Source: Candidatus Gastranaerophilales bacterium (GTDB lineage: Bacteria; Cyanobacteriota; Vampirovibrionia; Gastranaerophilales; Gastranaerophilaceae). Taken from it: a stretch of 64,000 bases of DNA. Shown piece after piece: positions 17,840 to 26,828 of this stretch. The notes below the pieces were generated by a model. It did no database searches and was not told the origin of the DNA. It worked only from the letters and a program-made list of their open reading frames with translations. The stretch covers positions 124,001 through 188,000 of the forward strand of contig CANQAV010000001.1 in the NCBI GenBank assembly GCA_947589425.1, given 5' to 3'. Every line of letters starts with the position of its first letter. The stretch's first letter is position 1. A program made the translations under genes and the position numbers.

Positions 17840-18040
17840 ATGCGAATTTTACCTGTATATACAAGGTACAACAAAAGCTTTAATCAAATCAACAGAAACA
17901 CGGGCTTTGAAAGAAGCAAGACCATTCCTTTCGTAAAAGAATGTCATCAATATACAGGTGTTGCAAGCGTAGATTTAGCATACGCAAGCATGTTTGATAA
18001 TTCCATAGCAAAAGATTTAAAGCTTATGAAGCTGATATAG
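17840..18040 (+). CDS. Small uncharacterised protein, 66 aa
   Basis: The ATG at 17840 is chosen because AAAGAGG stands nine bases before it; the open frame upstream has only a TTG at 17813. The product begins RILPVYTRYNKSFNQINRN and has no membrane segment or known domain. It is basic in its first half. It sits alone between an RNA methyltransferase and a prepilin gene, 21 bases before the latter's start, and could be cotranscribed with it. I do not recognise the family. Confidence 0.6.
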   Translation: MRILPVYTRYNKSFNQINRNTGFERSKTIPFVKECHQYTGVASVDLAYASMFDNSIAKDLKLMKLI

Positions 18041-18061
18041 TCTTAAAGGGGATTTTAAACA

Positions 18062-18772
18062 ATGAAGAAGGCTTTCACCCTTGCCGAAATAATGATTGCC
18101 CTTATACTTATAGGCTTTTTAACCGGCGTAATTCTTATACAATCCAACAGGAATATGCCTGATAAAAATGTCGTATTGTTTAAAAAAGCAAATAATACTC
18201 TTTCAAATGTAATCAAGCAGCTTACAAATTCGGATAAATATTTTTTTGAAGGTGATTTAGGCAAAAAACCTGACGGAACTTTAATTCAAGATAATAAGTA
18301 TCTTTGTGACGTTCTAAAAGACATAATATCTTACGGCTCATCCGACTGCGATAAATCAGACTTATATCCCGAAGCCAATCTTGATATATACGGCGAAAAT
18401 ATTGAAGAAATAAAACAAGGGTTGGCAAAGTTTGAAACACTGGCCAACACAAAACAGCCCGGAGGAACGATAAGTGCATCAGACAACATTATATGGATTA
18501 TTCCAAAGGCTCTGCCATACGGTGCACAAGACAAAAACAAATGCCCCTCAAGTGATGATTTCAGACTGTATTCCGACCCGAACGGTTTTAATTCTCCTTG
18601 TTTTAAAGATTTAAGCGGCTTTGACTCGCATTACAGGGCAATTTGCTTTGATACGGACGAACTTGAAAAAGGAGAAATACCTTTTTGTTATGGCATAAGG
18701 GTTGACGGAAAAATCGCAACAAGTCCAAGAGTTGACGAATGGATTAACAAATCAGTACATAAGAAGGATTAA
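18062..18772 (+). CDS. Type IV prepilin-like protein, 236 aa
   Basis: The shortest possible leader, MKKA, is followed by FTLAEIMIALILIGFLTGVI, a clear prepilin helix (Ala at -1, Glu at +5). The segment NRNMPDKNVVLFKKANNTLSN recalls the RATPDK...FKKAF region of the gene at 346-1122, so the two belong to the same pilin subfamily, although they are 17 kb apart. The soluble part contains cysteines at KCPSSDDF, NSPCFKDL and RAICFDTDE. AAAGGGG eight to twelve bases before the ATG is the ribosome site. It is a satellite minor pilin outside the main locus. Confidence 0.78.
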   Translation: MKKAFTLAEIMIALILIGFLTGVILIQSNRNMPDKNVVLFKKANNTLSNVIKQLTNSDKYFFEGDLGKKPDGTLIQDNKYLCDVLKDIISYGSSDCDKSDLYPEANLDIYGENIEEIKQGLAKFETLANTKQPGGTISASDNIIWIIPKALPYGAQDKNKCPSSDDFRLYSDPNGFNSPCFKDLSGFDSHYRAICFDTDELEKGEIPFCYGIRVDGKIATSPRVDEWINKSVHKKD

Positions 18773-18777
18773 ATTAA

Positions 18778-19572
18778 ATGACAAAAGAAAATCTTGCACA
18801 AATAGGTATTTTTGGAGGCTCCGGCTTCTATAAATTTTTAGATAATATTGAAGAGGTAAATATTGACACTCCTTACGGCAAAACTTCCGATGCTTTAATG
18901 CTCGGAACAATATCTGGCAAAAAGGTTGCTTTTATGCCCCGCCACGGAAGAAACCATACGATTGCACCTCATAAAGTTAATTACAAAGCCAACGTTTGGG
19001 CAATGAAAGAAATAGGATGCAAGCGTGTAATTTCGCCCTGTGCCGCAGGTTCTCTTCAAAAACACGTTAAGCCCGGTGATATTGTATTTTGCGACCAATA
19101 TGTCGATAAAACCCACGGAAGGTTGGACACATATTTTGAAGAAGGCAACATTCAACATATTTCATCAGCAGAGCCATATTGCCCTCAATTAAGAGAAGTT
19201 GCAATTAAATGCGCTAAAGATTTAGGCTATTCAATACACGAAAAAGGCACTGTTGTCGTAATTCAGGGACCGAGGTTTAATACAAAAGCGGAAAGCGCTT
19301 TTTTAACCCGTCAAGGCTGGGAAGTAATTAATATGACACAATATCCCGAAGTTCATCTTGTGAAAGAATTAAATATGTGTCCTTTGAATATTTCCCTTAT
19401 AACCGATTATGATGCGGGTCTTGTAGCGGATTGCGAGCCGGTATCGCATGAAGCGGTAATGAAAGTGTTTGCCGATAATATTGCAAAACTTCAAAAATTA
19501 TTGTTTTTGATTGTTGAAAACATTGATGATATAAAAACTTGTCAATGCGGCAATAGTGCAAATTGGGATTAA
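18778..19572 (+). CDS. mtnP: S-methyl-5'-thioadenosine phosphorylase
   Basis: The 264-residue protein has the family motifs IGIFGGSGFYKFLDN, FMPRHGRNHTIAPHKVNYKA (phosphate and purine site), SPCAAGSLQKHVKPGD, QGPRFNTKAES, INMTQYPEVHL and ITDYDAG. It splits methylthioadenosine with phosphate into adenine and methylthioribose-1-phosphate, recycling the by-product of polyamine synthesis and radical SAM chemistry. It complements metK further along the window. It starts five bases after the prepilin stop, with yggT 15 bases downstream. Confidence 0.9.
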   Translation: MTKENLAQIGIFGGSGFYKFLDNIEEVNIDTPYGKTSDALMLGTISGKKVAFMPRHGRNHTIAPHKVNYKANVWAMKEIGCKRVISPCAAGSLQKHVKPGDIVFCDQYVDKTHGRLDTYFEEGNIQHISSAEPYCPQLREVAIKCAKDLGYSIHEKGTVVVIQGPRFNTKAESAFLTRQGWEVINMTQYPEVHLVKELNMCPLNISLITDYDAGLVADCEPVSHEAVMKVFADNIAKLQKLLFLIVENIDDIKTCQCGNSANWD

Positions 19573-19587
19573 TACGGGGGATAAAAA

Positions 19588-19854
19588 ATGGGTATTTCTG
19601 TTGCTGTTGCACAGCTGTTTAATCTTATATTTTTACTTTTATTCTTAACAATTTTGTTAAGCTGGTTTCCTAATATAAACTGGTATAAAGAGCCCTTTAA
19701 AACATTAAAGGCATTTTCTGAAATATTTTTAGCTCCGTTCAGAAAGATTATACCGCCTATCGGAATGATTGATATATCGCCGATAGTGGCATTTTTTTGT
19801 CTTTCCGTAATAAGAAATATAATTATAAGATGTTTATTGATGATGGGTTTATAA
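19588..19854 (+). CDS. YggT family membrane protein
   Basis: An 88-residue protein with two hydrophobic helices (about residues 6-27 and 62-86) around the segment SWFPNINWYKEPFKTLKAFSEIFLAPFRKIIPPIGMIDISP, which is the YggT signature. GGGGG lies close before the ATG. The family occurs in Cyanobacteria and plastids (YlmG/YCF19) and has been linked to nucleoid or division functions there. It closes the operon before a strong terminator. Confidence 0.85.
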   Translation: MGISVAVAQLFNLIFLLLFLTILLSWFPNINWYKEPFKTLKAFSEIFLAPFRKIIPPIGMIDISPIVAFFCLSVIRNIIIRCLLMMGL

Positions 19855-19889
19855 AATTAAAAGCGCTGTATCCTCAGCGCTTTTAATTT
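19854..19889. terminator. Strong bidirectional terminator between yggT and fabF
   Basis: A 15-base perfect stem (AAATTAAAAGCGCTG at 19854-19868 and its complement at 19875-19889) with a six-base loop. The AT-rich outer arms give U runs on both strands. It overlaps the stop codons of two convergent genes. Confidence 0.85.
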
Positions 19890-21126
19890 ATTTTGCAAAT
19901 ATAAGTACCGCATTACATCCGCCAAAGCCAAACGAATTAGATAACACTGCCTTTAATTCCTTTTTCTGTGCTTTATGAGGAGTGTAATTTAAGTTTGCAA
20001 CTTCAGGGTCTTGTTCATCAAGATTAATTGTAGGGGGAATAATACCTTCATTTAATGCTTTAATTGCAATAATTGCCTCAACAGAGCCCGCACCACCCAG
20101 CATATGTCCTGTCATGGATTTTGTTGATGAAACATTAAGATTTTTATTCTGCTCCATATCGCCAAAGAGTTTTGCAATTGCTTTTGATTCCGCAATATCG
20201 CCCACATGAGTTGATGTACCGTGAGCATTAATGTAGCCTATATCAGATGTTTTCAAATCCGCATCCTTTAGAGCAAACTCCATTGCAAGCACAGCGCCTC
20301 TTCCTTCCGGATCGGGAGCAACCATATCATAAGCATCCGAAGATTGACCATAGCCTTTAAGTTCGGCATATATTTTAGCTCCTCTCTTTAGAGCATGTTC
20401 TCTTTCTTCCAATACCAACATGCCTGCGCCTTCCGACATAATAAAACCGTCCCTTTTAACATCATAAGGACGAGAAGCCTTAGCGGGCTCATCATTTGCT
20501 CTGGATAGAGTTTTTGCCGAAGTAAAAGCACCGATACCCAAATCGCAAATACCTGCTTCGGCACCGCCCGCAATCATTATATCAGCATCATTATATTGAA
20601 TTGCACGAGCAGCGTCACCCAAAGAATGAGCACCTGTTGCACAAGCCGTAACAACGGATTTTGACATACCTCTTAAACCGTATTTAATTGAAATTTTGCC
20701 TGCCGCCATATTTGTTATCATCATAGGTACCATAAAAGGGGAGCATTTGTGATATCCTCTTTGCTGCATTACTTCATGATTTTTTTGAATTGTTTCAAGT
20801 CCGCCCGCAGCCGAGCCGGCAATAACTCCAAATCTGGTCATATCTTCTTTGGATAAATCAAGTTTGCTGTCTTCCATTGCCAAAGTTGCCGCAACAACCG
20901 AACACAATATAAATTTGTCCATTCTTCTTGCATCTTTCGGGTCAACAAATTTTGATGCGTCAAATTCGGGAACTTGACCTCCAATGTGTACAAGATGTTT
21001 TTCTTTATCAAGGGTCAAATATCTTACTGCACTTTTACCCGCAATAAGGTTTTCCCATAATGTGTCAACTCCGATGCCGAAAGGCGATACGCAACCCATA
21101 CCGGTTACAACAACTCGTCTTTTCAT
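19888..21126 (-). CDS. fabF: 3-oxoacyl-ACP synthase II
   Basis: The 412-residue condensing enzyme has the catalytic Cys162 in VVTACATGAHSLGDAARAI and the two histidines in YINAHGTSTHVGD and TGHMLGGAGSVE. The N-terminus RRVVVTGMGCVSPFG is canonical. It elongates acyl-ACP with malonyl-ACP. It is the last gene of the VOR-fabH-fabF run on the minus strand, 42 bases after fabH. The acyl carrier protein gene, often found beside fabF, is absent here. Confidence 0.93.
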   Translation of the reverse strand: MKRRVVVTGMGCVSPFGIGVDTLWENLIAGKSAVRYLTLDKEKHLVHIGGQVPEFDASKFVDPKDARRMDKFILCSVVAATLAMEDSKLDLSKEDMTRFGVIAGSAAGGLETIQKNHEVMQQRGYHKCSPFMVPMMITNMAAGKISIKYGLRGMSKSVVTACATGAHSLGDAARAIQYNDADIMIAGGAEAGICDLGIGAFTSAKTLSRANDEPAKASRPYDVKRDGFIMSEGAGMLVLEEREHALKRGAKIYAELKGYGQSSDAYDMVAPDPEGRGAVLAMEFALKDADLKTSDIGYINAHGTSTHVGDIAESKAIAKLFGDMEQNKNLNVSSTKSMTGHMLGGAGSVEAIIAIKALNEGIIPPTINLDEQDPEVANLNYTPHKAQKKELKAVLSNSFGFGGCNAVLIFAK

Positions 21127-21168
21127 ACTTATTTTATTCTCCTTTGTTATATATTAATATTTCAGCGT

Positions 21169-22164
21169 TTAAATCTTTTCATTAAGTCTTATAATTGCAT
21201 TTGCAGATGTCATTCCCGCTCCGAAGGCACTTATTGCAATTGTTGCGGGAAGCTTCATCTGCCCTTTATCTATTGCTTCTCTTATTGCACAAGGAATTGA
21301 TGCTGCCGACATATTACCGTAGTGCTCAATATTTGAAATGACTTTAGATTGTTCAATATTAAGTCTTTGAGCAAGAGCATCAATCATTCTTAAATTGGAT
21401 TGATGAGGAACAAAATAGTCGATATCATCAACCTTTAAATTTAATTTATCAAGCAATTCTTCAAGCTTTTGAGGAATTGTTGTCATGACATATTTATATA
21501 CATCCTTACCTTTCATTTGAATAAAAGGCTTTTCTTTTGTTTTAATTTCATCAACAAGAGGGGAATTTACACCTTGAATTTTAAGAGTTATATAATCTCC
21601 GCAATTGCCGTCAGACATTAAATCAACCCCAATTATATCATCGCTTTCCTTATCATCCGCACAAACAATTGCACAACCCGCACCGTCCCCAAATAAAACA
21701 CAGGTTGAGCGCTCTGACCAATCCGTATATTTTGTTGTTGCATCCGCTGCAACAATTAAGATATTTTTATATATTCCCGCTTTAATAAAAGCACGTGCAC
21801 AGTTAAGAGAATATATAAAACCTGAGCAAGCCGCTCTTAAATCGAAAGCTGCGGCATTATCCGCCTTAATTGCTTTCTGTATAATACACGCAACCGAAGG
21901 ATAAATGTCTTCGGGAGCAGATGAAGCCGCAATAATTAAATCTATTTTATCAACATCAAAATTTGCTCTTTTGATTGCTTTTTTTGCGGCATTAATCCCC
22001 AAATCAGATGAAGTCATATCGCCCGAGATAACTCTTCTTTGCTTAATACCCGTTCTTGTCGTAATCCACTCATCGGATGTATCAAGTATTTTTGTCAAAT
22101 CATCATTTGTGACAATATTTGGTGCAACTTCATAATCTATTGATATTATTTTAGTATAAGCCAA
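21169..22164 (-). CDS. fabH: 3-oxoacyl-ACP synthase III
   Basis: The 331-residue protein has the KAS III triad: Cys113 in DLRAACSGFIYSL, His in YFVPHQSNLRMIDAL and Asn in EHYGNMSAASIP. The segment DEWITTRTGIKQRR is the CoA-binding N-terminal motif. It starts fatty acid synthesis by joining a short acyl-CoA to malonyl-ACP. It lies two bases after the gamma subunit gene of a 2-oxoisovalerate-type ferredoxin oxidoreductase, an enzyme that makes acyl-CoA. This suggests, without proof, that its primer is branched. Confidence 0.92.
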   Translation of the reverse strand: MAYTKIISIDYEVAPNIVTNDDLTKILDTSDEWITTRTGIKQRRVISGDMTSSDLGINAAKKAIKRANFDVDKIDLIIAASSAPEDIYPSVACIIQKAIKADNAAAFDLRAACSGFIYSLNCARAFIKAGIYKNILIVAADATTKYTDWSERSTCVLFGDGAGCAIVCADDKESDDIIGVDLMSDGNCGDYITLKIQGVNSPLVDEIKTKEKPFIQMKGKDVYKYVMTTIPQKLEELLDKLNLKVDDIDYFVPHQSNLRMIDALAQRLNIEQSKVISNIEHYGNMSAASIPCAIREAIDKGQMKLPATIAISAFGAGMTSANAIIRLNEKI

Positions 22165-22166
22165 TA

Positions 22167-22709
22167 TTAGTTCCCTTCTTGAATATAATTATAACCCAAT
22201 AAATATGCTTCAATATTTTTTTGGATTAACTCTTTTTTATCTTTTAAAATTTTTTCATAAGCTTTTTTAACATTGTCAATTGATAAATTGCCCAATAATT
22301 TTGACAATATTCCAAGAGCAATCGAATTTGTTGTTTTGATGTTTCCCAATTTAAGCGCCTCTTGAGTTAAAGGAGCAAAAATATATTTTATATCATCTCT
22401 TGTTTTGTTGATTTTTGCCAAAGATGAATTAACGATTATTGTACCGTTTTCTTTTACTTTATTTATGAATTTATCAAAAGAAGTTTGATTAAGCGCAACA
22501 ACAAAATCTACTTCATCATTTTGAGGACACAAAATTTCACTGTCTGACATGTTAATTTCGCAATTAACCGCCCCGCCTCGCATTTCTGCACCATAACAGG
22601 GACAGAGCGAAACAAATTTTCCCGATAGCATAAATATATTTGCTATTATTGTAGAAATTGATACAATTCCCTGACCGCCCGCACCTGATATTAGTAAACT
22701 CTTATTCAT
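22167..22709 (-). CDS. vorA: 2-oxoacid:ferredoxin oxidoreductase, gamma subunit
   Basis: A 180-residue protein with the gamma-domain signatures ISGAGGQGIVSISTIIANI, CYGAEMRGGAVNCEI and NSIALGILSKL. It is the structural catalytic-interface subunit in four-subunit 2-oxoacid:ferredoxin oxidoreductases. It overlaps the beta subunit gene by eight bases. The naming as VOR follows the alpha subunit's look; KOR (2-oxoglutarate) is the alternative. Confidence 0.82.
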   Translation of the reverse strand: MNKSLLISGAGGQGIVSISTIIANIFMLSGKFVSLCPCYGAEMRGGAVNCEINMSDSEILCPQNDEVDFVVALNQTSFDKFINKVKENGTIIVNSSLAKINKTRDDIKYIFAPLTQEALKLGNIKTTNSIALGILSKLLGNLSIDNVKKAYEKILKDKKELIQKNIEAYLLGYNYIQEGN

Positions 22710-23457
22710 TTAACACGTCCTTAAAAATCCCTAAAGGATAAATTTTAGTCAATTCATTTTTAATTTTGTTGTGTGATTCAACGGGAGTCAACTTCCAGTT
22801 TGTCGGACATGATGACAATATTTCGACAAAAGCAAAACCCAATCCTTTTTTTTGATATTCAAAAGCTTTTTTAATTATTTTTTTGGCATTCATTATATTT
22901 TTTATATCATACAGAGCAACTCTTGCCGAAAAAGATGTTCCGTCGGAAAGCGCAATATGTTCTGCGGTTTTAATCGGAAAACCGTGGTATTCCTTGTTTC
23001 TTCCCAGAGGGCTTGTTGTCGTAACCTGTCCCAAAACGGTTGTAGGCCCGAGTTGACCGCCCGTCATACCATAATTTGTATTATTTATACAAATTGCCGT
23101 TATATTTTCTCCTCTTAGAGCACTGTGCAAAGATTCGCCCAATCCGATTGAAGCAAAATCACCGTCCCCCTGATAAGTAAATACGAAATTTTCTTTTTTC
23201 TGAGCACGCATTGCTCTTTTAATTCCGGTAGCAACGGCGCATGCTCTGCCATGAGGAGCTTCAATACAATCAACATCCAAAAAATTATATAAAAATACGC
23301 TGCAGCCCGATGAAGCAACAGCAATTGTTTCATCTCTTAAATTTAATTCATCCAGAACGTTTGCAACCAATTTAACCGCAATCCCGTGGTCACATCCGGG
23401 ACAGAAGGTAAAAGTTGAATTTTCTTTTATTGTTTTAGGAGTGCGATAAACTAACAT
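22702..23457 (-). CDS. vorC: 2-oxoacid:ferredoxin oxidoreductase, beta (thiamine diphosphate) subunit
   Basis: The 251-residue subunit has TFCPGCDHGIAVKL near the N-terminus and the thiamine diphosphate/Mg2+ site GDGDFASIGLGESLHSA...NNTNYGMTGGQLGPTT. It decarboxylates the 2-oxoacid and passes electrons to ferredoxin, leaving acyl-CoA. It overlaps the alpha gene by 23 bases and the gamma gene by eight, so the subunits are made together. Confidence 0.85.
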   Translation of the reverse strand: MLVYRTPKTIKENSTFTFCPGCDHGIAVKLVANVLDELNLRDETIAVASSGCSVFLYNFLDVDCIEAPHGRACAVATGIKRAMRAQKKENFVFTYQGDGDFASIGLGESLHSALRGENITAICINNTNYGMTGGQLGPTTVLGQVTTTSPLGRNKEYHGFPIKTAEHIALSDGTSFSARVALYDIKNIMNAKKIIKKAFEYQKKGLGFAFVEILSSCPTNWKLTPVESHNKIKNELTKIYPLGIFKDVLNE

Positions 23458-24514
23458 CCGTCCTCCTTAAAATTTCATCCGTTCTTGAAACAAGCTCATC
23501 AATTTTCATAAAATCTCCGACGGGCTTGCCGATAAATTCAATCTTTGAATTGCCCAAAACAGACAGTTCGACATCTTTTAACATTTGACCCATATTCATC
23601 TCAATATCAATTATTAAATCAGCCTTCTTTGATAATTCGGCAAGTCTTTTTTGAGGAAAAGGCCAAAGGGTTTTGGGTCTGAATAGTCCCATTTTAAGAC
23701 CTTTTCTTCGATAATAATTGCATAGCGCTTTAGCTTGGCGTGACATGGTAGAAAAAGCAGTCACAATAATATTTGCATCATCCGTCAAATATTCTTCCCA
23801 ATCAGCTTCTTTTTCTTTAATTATCGAATATTTTTCAAACATTTTTTTAATATGATTGTTTAACTTATTGCTTGAAGGCTCAAGAGAATGTATCTTTCTT
23901 GAAGGGCGGTTTTTAGCACCTTCTAAAGTCCAATTCGAGCAGTTAATTTCATCATATTTATTATCATCAAATTCAACAGCCTCGGACATTTGCCCCAAAA
24001 GCCCGTCAAGCAGTATGATAACAGGATTTCTGTATTTTCTTGCAAGATAAAAAGCACGATACGTTAAATCAATACATTCCTGAACGTTTGAAGGAGATAA
24101 TACAATAATTCTATAGTCACCGTTTCCTCCGCCCGTAACGGATTGATTGTAATCGCCCTGCGAAGGGTAAATATACCCCTGCCCCGGGCCTGCTCTCATA
24201 ACATTAACAAGTACAATCGGAAGTTCATCCGAACAAGCGTAAGAAAGCGCTTCCTGCATTAAAGAAACAGCGCACGATGAGCTTGAAGCCATAACTTTAG
24301 CACCTGTTGAAGAAGCGCCCAAAGCCATATTAATTGCGCCGATTTCAGATTCCGCACAAACATACCCTAAGCCCGATTCCTGCATCTTAAGGCTTAAATA
24401 TTCTCCGATTTCAGTCTGCGGAGTGATAGGATAGCCAAAATAACAGGAGCATCCGCACTTAAGTGCAGCTTGAGCTATTGCGATATTACCTTTTAAAAGC
24501 GTTTTTTCACTCAT
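23435..24514 (-). CDS. vorB: 2-oxoacid:ferredoxin oxidoreductase, alpha subunit (VorB-like)
   Basis: I start it at the ATG at 24514 (MSEKTLLKGNIAIAQAAL), which overlaps the ferredoxin gene by eight bases; a longer frame adds an improbable hydrophobic tail. The 359-residue protein has CYFGYPITPQTEIGEYLS, VMASSSSCAVSLMQE, NVMRAGPGQGYIYPSQGDY and ILLDGLLGQMSE. These closely match 3-methyl-2-oxobutanoate:ferredoxin oxidoreductase VorB as I remember it, more than 2-oxoglutarate KorA. The product would be isobutyryl-CoA and related branched acyl-CoAs from amino-acid keto acids. Confidence 0.83.
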   Translation of the reverse strand: MSEKTLLKGNIAIAQAALKCGCSCYFGYPITPQTEIGEYLSLKMQESGLGYVCAESEIGAINMALGASSTGAKVMASSSSCAVSLMQEALSYACSDELPIVLVNVMRAGPGQGYIYPSQGDYNQSVTGGGNGDYRIIVLSPSNVQECIDLTYRAFYLARKYRNPVIILLDGLLGQMSEAVEFDDNKYDEINCSNWTLEGAKNRPSRKIHSLEPSSNKLNNHIKKMFEKYSIIKEKEADWEEYLTDDANIIVTAFSTMSRQAKALCNYYRRKGLKMGLFRPKTLWPFPQKRLAELSKKADLIIDIEMNMGQMLKDVELSVLGNSKIEFIGKPVGDFMKIDELVSRTDEILRRTDVSLSHS

Positions 24515-24722
24515 TTTTATAAACTTCACAAATAGCATTATCAGGACACATATAAGCACAACTTGCGCAAGCTATGCATTTATTCTCGTTATCCTCAAAT
24601 TCTACAGTGTATTCTCCCGTTTTTCCTATTATTTTGCTTTTTTTGATTAATTTATGAGGACATACATCAATACAAAGATAGCAGGATTTACATTTGCTAT
24701 TATCTATTTTGATGTAGGACAT
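24507..24722 (-). CDS. vorD: 2[4Fe-4S] ferredoxin-type delta subunit
   Basis: A 71-residue protein with two ferredoxin motifs, CKSCYLCIDVCPHKL and CIACASCAYMCPDNAIC, each CxxCxxCxxxC followed by Pro. It is the electron-transfer subunit of the oxidoreductase and the first gene of the operon. The start ATG at 24722 is preceded by AGGGGAG. Confidence 0.88.
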   Translation of the reverse strand: MSYIKIDNSKCKSCYLCIDVCPHKLIKKSKIIGKTGEYTVEFEDNENKCIACASCAYMCPDNAICEVYKNE

Positions 24723-24811
24723 AAAACTCCCCTGTTGGCTTATCAGTAAATATTTTATCTCAAAAAAATAAAAAAGTGAATTTATTAATAAATATTGATA
24801 TAATTAGTTTT

Positions 24812-26122
24812 ATGAACTACTTTTATCTTTATATTTGTGCGCTTTGCGCATCTTTTGGCGGGTTATTGAGCGGATATGACACCGGAGTTATATCGGGAGC
24901 GCTTTTATATATAAACAAAAGCTTTGATATTTCATCATCCGCCCTCGGGTTTTTAGTTGCTTCCGTATCTTTGGGAGCTGTTTTAGGTGCGCTTATAAAC
25001 GGAGTATTAATTGATAAAATCGGAAGAAAAAAGGTATTAATTTTAACGGCATTAATTTTTATTTTCGGGTCAATCTTTTGCTCGATTTCAAAAACTCCGG
25101 CTCAATTGATTTTATCAAGAATACTTACGGGAATTGGTGTCGGAGTCGTAAGTTTTGCAGGACCTTTATACCTGGGTGAAATTGCGCCGAAAGAAAAAAG
25201 GGGGCAGATAGTATCTTTTCACCAAATTGCAATAACTTTGGGAATTTTGTTTTCTTATTTTTCAAATTATATGTGTGCAAACCTTGTACACAACTGGAGA
25301 ATTATGCTTTTAATCGGGGCTTTTCCCGCATTTGTTCTTCTTTTGGGTATGTTTTTTCAAAAAGATACTCCCAGATGGCTCATATTAAACGGTAAAACCG
25401 ATGAAGCAAAATATGTATTGGAAAAATTTAAAACAACAAACCCCGATGAAGAAATAAAAAACATTAAAAAAACCGCAAATAAAGAAAAAATCGTCTTTTC
25501 CAAAAAGCTGTTAAAGCCTTTTATGATAGGAATAGGGCTTATGTTTGCCCAAATCGCAACAGGGATTAACGCAATCATATACTACACTCCTTCCATATTT
25601 AAAATGACAGGCTTTGAAACAAATAAAGATGCTCTTTTTGCAACAATTTTTATCGGATTGATAAATTTTTTAATGACATTTCCCGCAGTATTTTTATCAG
25701 ACAAAATAGGACGAAAACCCCTTCTTTATACGGGGCTTTCGGGCATGGGATTAAGTCTTTTTATATTGGCATTTGTATTTGTTCTTGATTTTAGTTTCAT
25801 AAAATATCTTGCGTTAATATTCACAACTCTTTATATAGTATCTTTTTCAATGTCGCTTGGTCCTATTGCGCTTTTATTGATTTCTGAAATTTTCCCGCTC
25901 AAATACAGAGGTTTTGCAATGAGTATATCAATTGTTGCAAACTTTATTTTTAATTTTATAACAACTGGGGTTTTCCCTGTTGCAATCGAAAAACTGGGCG
26001 GATTTATAACATTTATGATTTTTGCTTTTATATGCCTTATATCATTTATTTTTGTTTATTTCGCCGTGCCCGAAACCAAAGGAATAAGCCTTGAAGAAAT
26101 TGAACAGCGTATGTCAAATTAG
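24812..26122 (+). CDS. Sugar porter family MFS transporter
   Basis: Twelve hydrophobic segments over about 436 residues. Signatures: FGGLLSGYDTGVISGALLYI in helix 1, DKIGRKKVLIL in loop 2-3, RILTGIGVGVVSFAGPLYLGE, ATGINAIIYYTP in helix 7, DKIGRKPLL in loop 8-9 and the C-terminal PETKGISLEEIE. This is the XylE/GalP-type H+:sugar symporter family. I prefer the ATG at 24812 because it places helix 1 right after the start; a GTG at 24776 is possible. The substrate is not readable. It overlaps the convergent dedA-like gene by four bases. Confidence 0.88.
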   Translation: MNYFYLYICALCASFGGLLSGYDTGVISGALLYINKSFDISSSALGFLVASVSLGAVLGALINGVLIDKIGRKKVLILTALIFIFGSIFCSISKTPAQLILSRILTGIGVGVVSFAGPLYLGEIAPKEKRGQIVSFHQIAITLGILFSYFSNYMCANLVHNWRIMLLIGAFPAFVLLLGMFFQKDTPRWLILNGKTDEAKYVLEKFKTTNPDEEIKNIKKTANKEKIVFSKKLLKPFMIGIGLMFAQIATGINAIIYYTPSIFKMTGFETNKDALFATIFIGLINFLMTFPAVFLSDKIGRKPLLYTGLSGMGLSLFILAFVFVLDFSFIKYLALIFTTLYIVSFSMSLGPIALLLISEIFPLKYRGFAMSISIVANFIFNFITTGVFPVAIEKLGGFITFMIFAFICLISFIFVYFAVPETKGISLEEIEQRMSN

Positions 26123-26739
26123 CTTTCTTTCAAATTTTTAACATGATGCCATATATAAATTGCACCCAAAACCAAACAAACAAATATAATTAAAGCATCA
26201 AACCTGTGCCAGATGTGTTTTAGGGTTTCAGTGTTTTCGCCTAATTTTACTCCAACATAAACAAGAACATAACTCCACACTAAAGAGCCCAAAAAGGTAA
26301 GAGTGAAAAAATATCTCTTTTTTGCCTTTAAAATTCCTGCGGGTAAAGATATAAAAGTTCTTACAACAGGAAGCATTCTGCAAATAAAAAATGACCAATC
26401 GCCGTATTTTTCAACCCATTTATCAGCAGCTTCCAAATCATGGCGGGAGACAAGAAAATATTTTCCGTATTTTTCAACAAACTTTCTTCCGCCAAAATAT
26501 CCGATATAATACGAAGGAATTGAGCCGATTAAACAACCCAAAGCCCCGAAAAATGCCGCAGTGTGGATTGAAAATATACCTTTTGAAACCATAAAACCCG
26601 CAAAAGGCAATATCGCTTCTGAAGGAAGCGGAATATTGCACGACTCTATTGCCATTAAAAGTGCAATCCCCCATGGCCCCATATTTGTTATAACGCCCTG
26701 TATCCAATTCACAACCGATATTATTATATTATCCAGCAT
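26119..26739 (-). CDS. DedA family membrane protein (SNARE-associated/VTT domain)
   Basis: The 206-residue protein has the DedA pattern: ESCNIPLPSEAILPFAGFM, FGALGCLIGSIPSYYIGYFGGRKFVEKYGKYF and FICRMLPVVRTFISLPAGILKAKKRYF, plus a C-terminal membrane helix. DedA proteins are inner-membrane transporters, with members shown to move undecaprenyl phosphate or phosphatidylethanolamine. Which one applies here is unknown. An AAGGAG site precedes the ATG. Confidence 0.88.
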   Translation of the reverse strand: MLDNIIISVVNWIQGVITNMGPWGIALLMAIESCNIPLPSEAILPFAGFMVSKGIFSIHTAAFFGALGCLIGSIPSYYIGYFGGRKFVEKYGKYFLVSRHDLEAADKWVEKYGDWSFFICRMLPVVRTFISLPAGILKAKKRYFFTLTFLGSLVWSYVLVYVGVKLGENTETLKHIWHRFDALIIFVCLVLGAIYIWHHVKNLKES

Positions 26740-26828
26740 AAAAACTCCTTAAATAAAAAATATTTTACAATAAAATTTGACAAAGTTAAAATAATTAACC
26801 TAAACTGGTATATAATAAAGCATTACTT

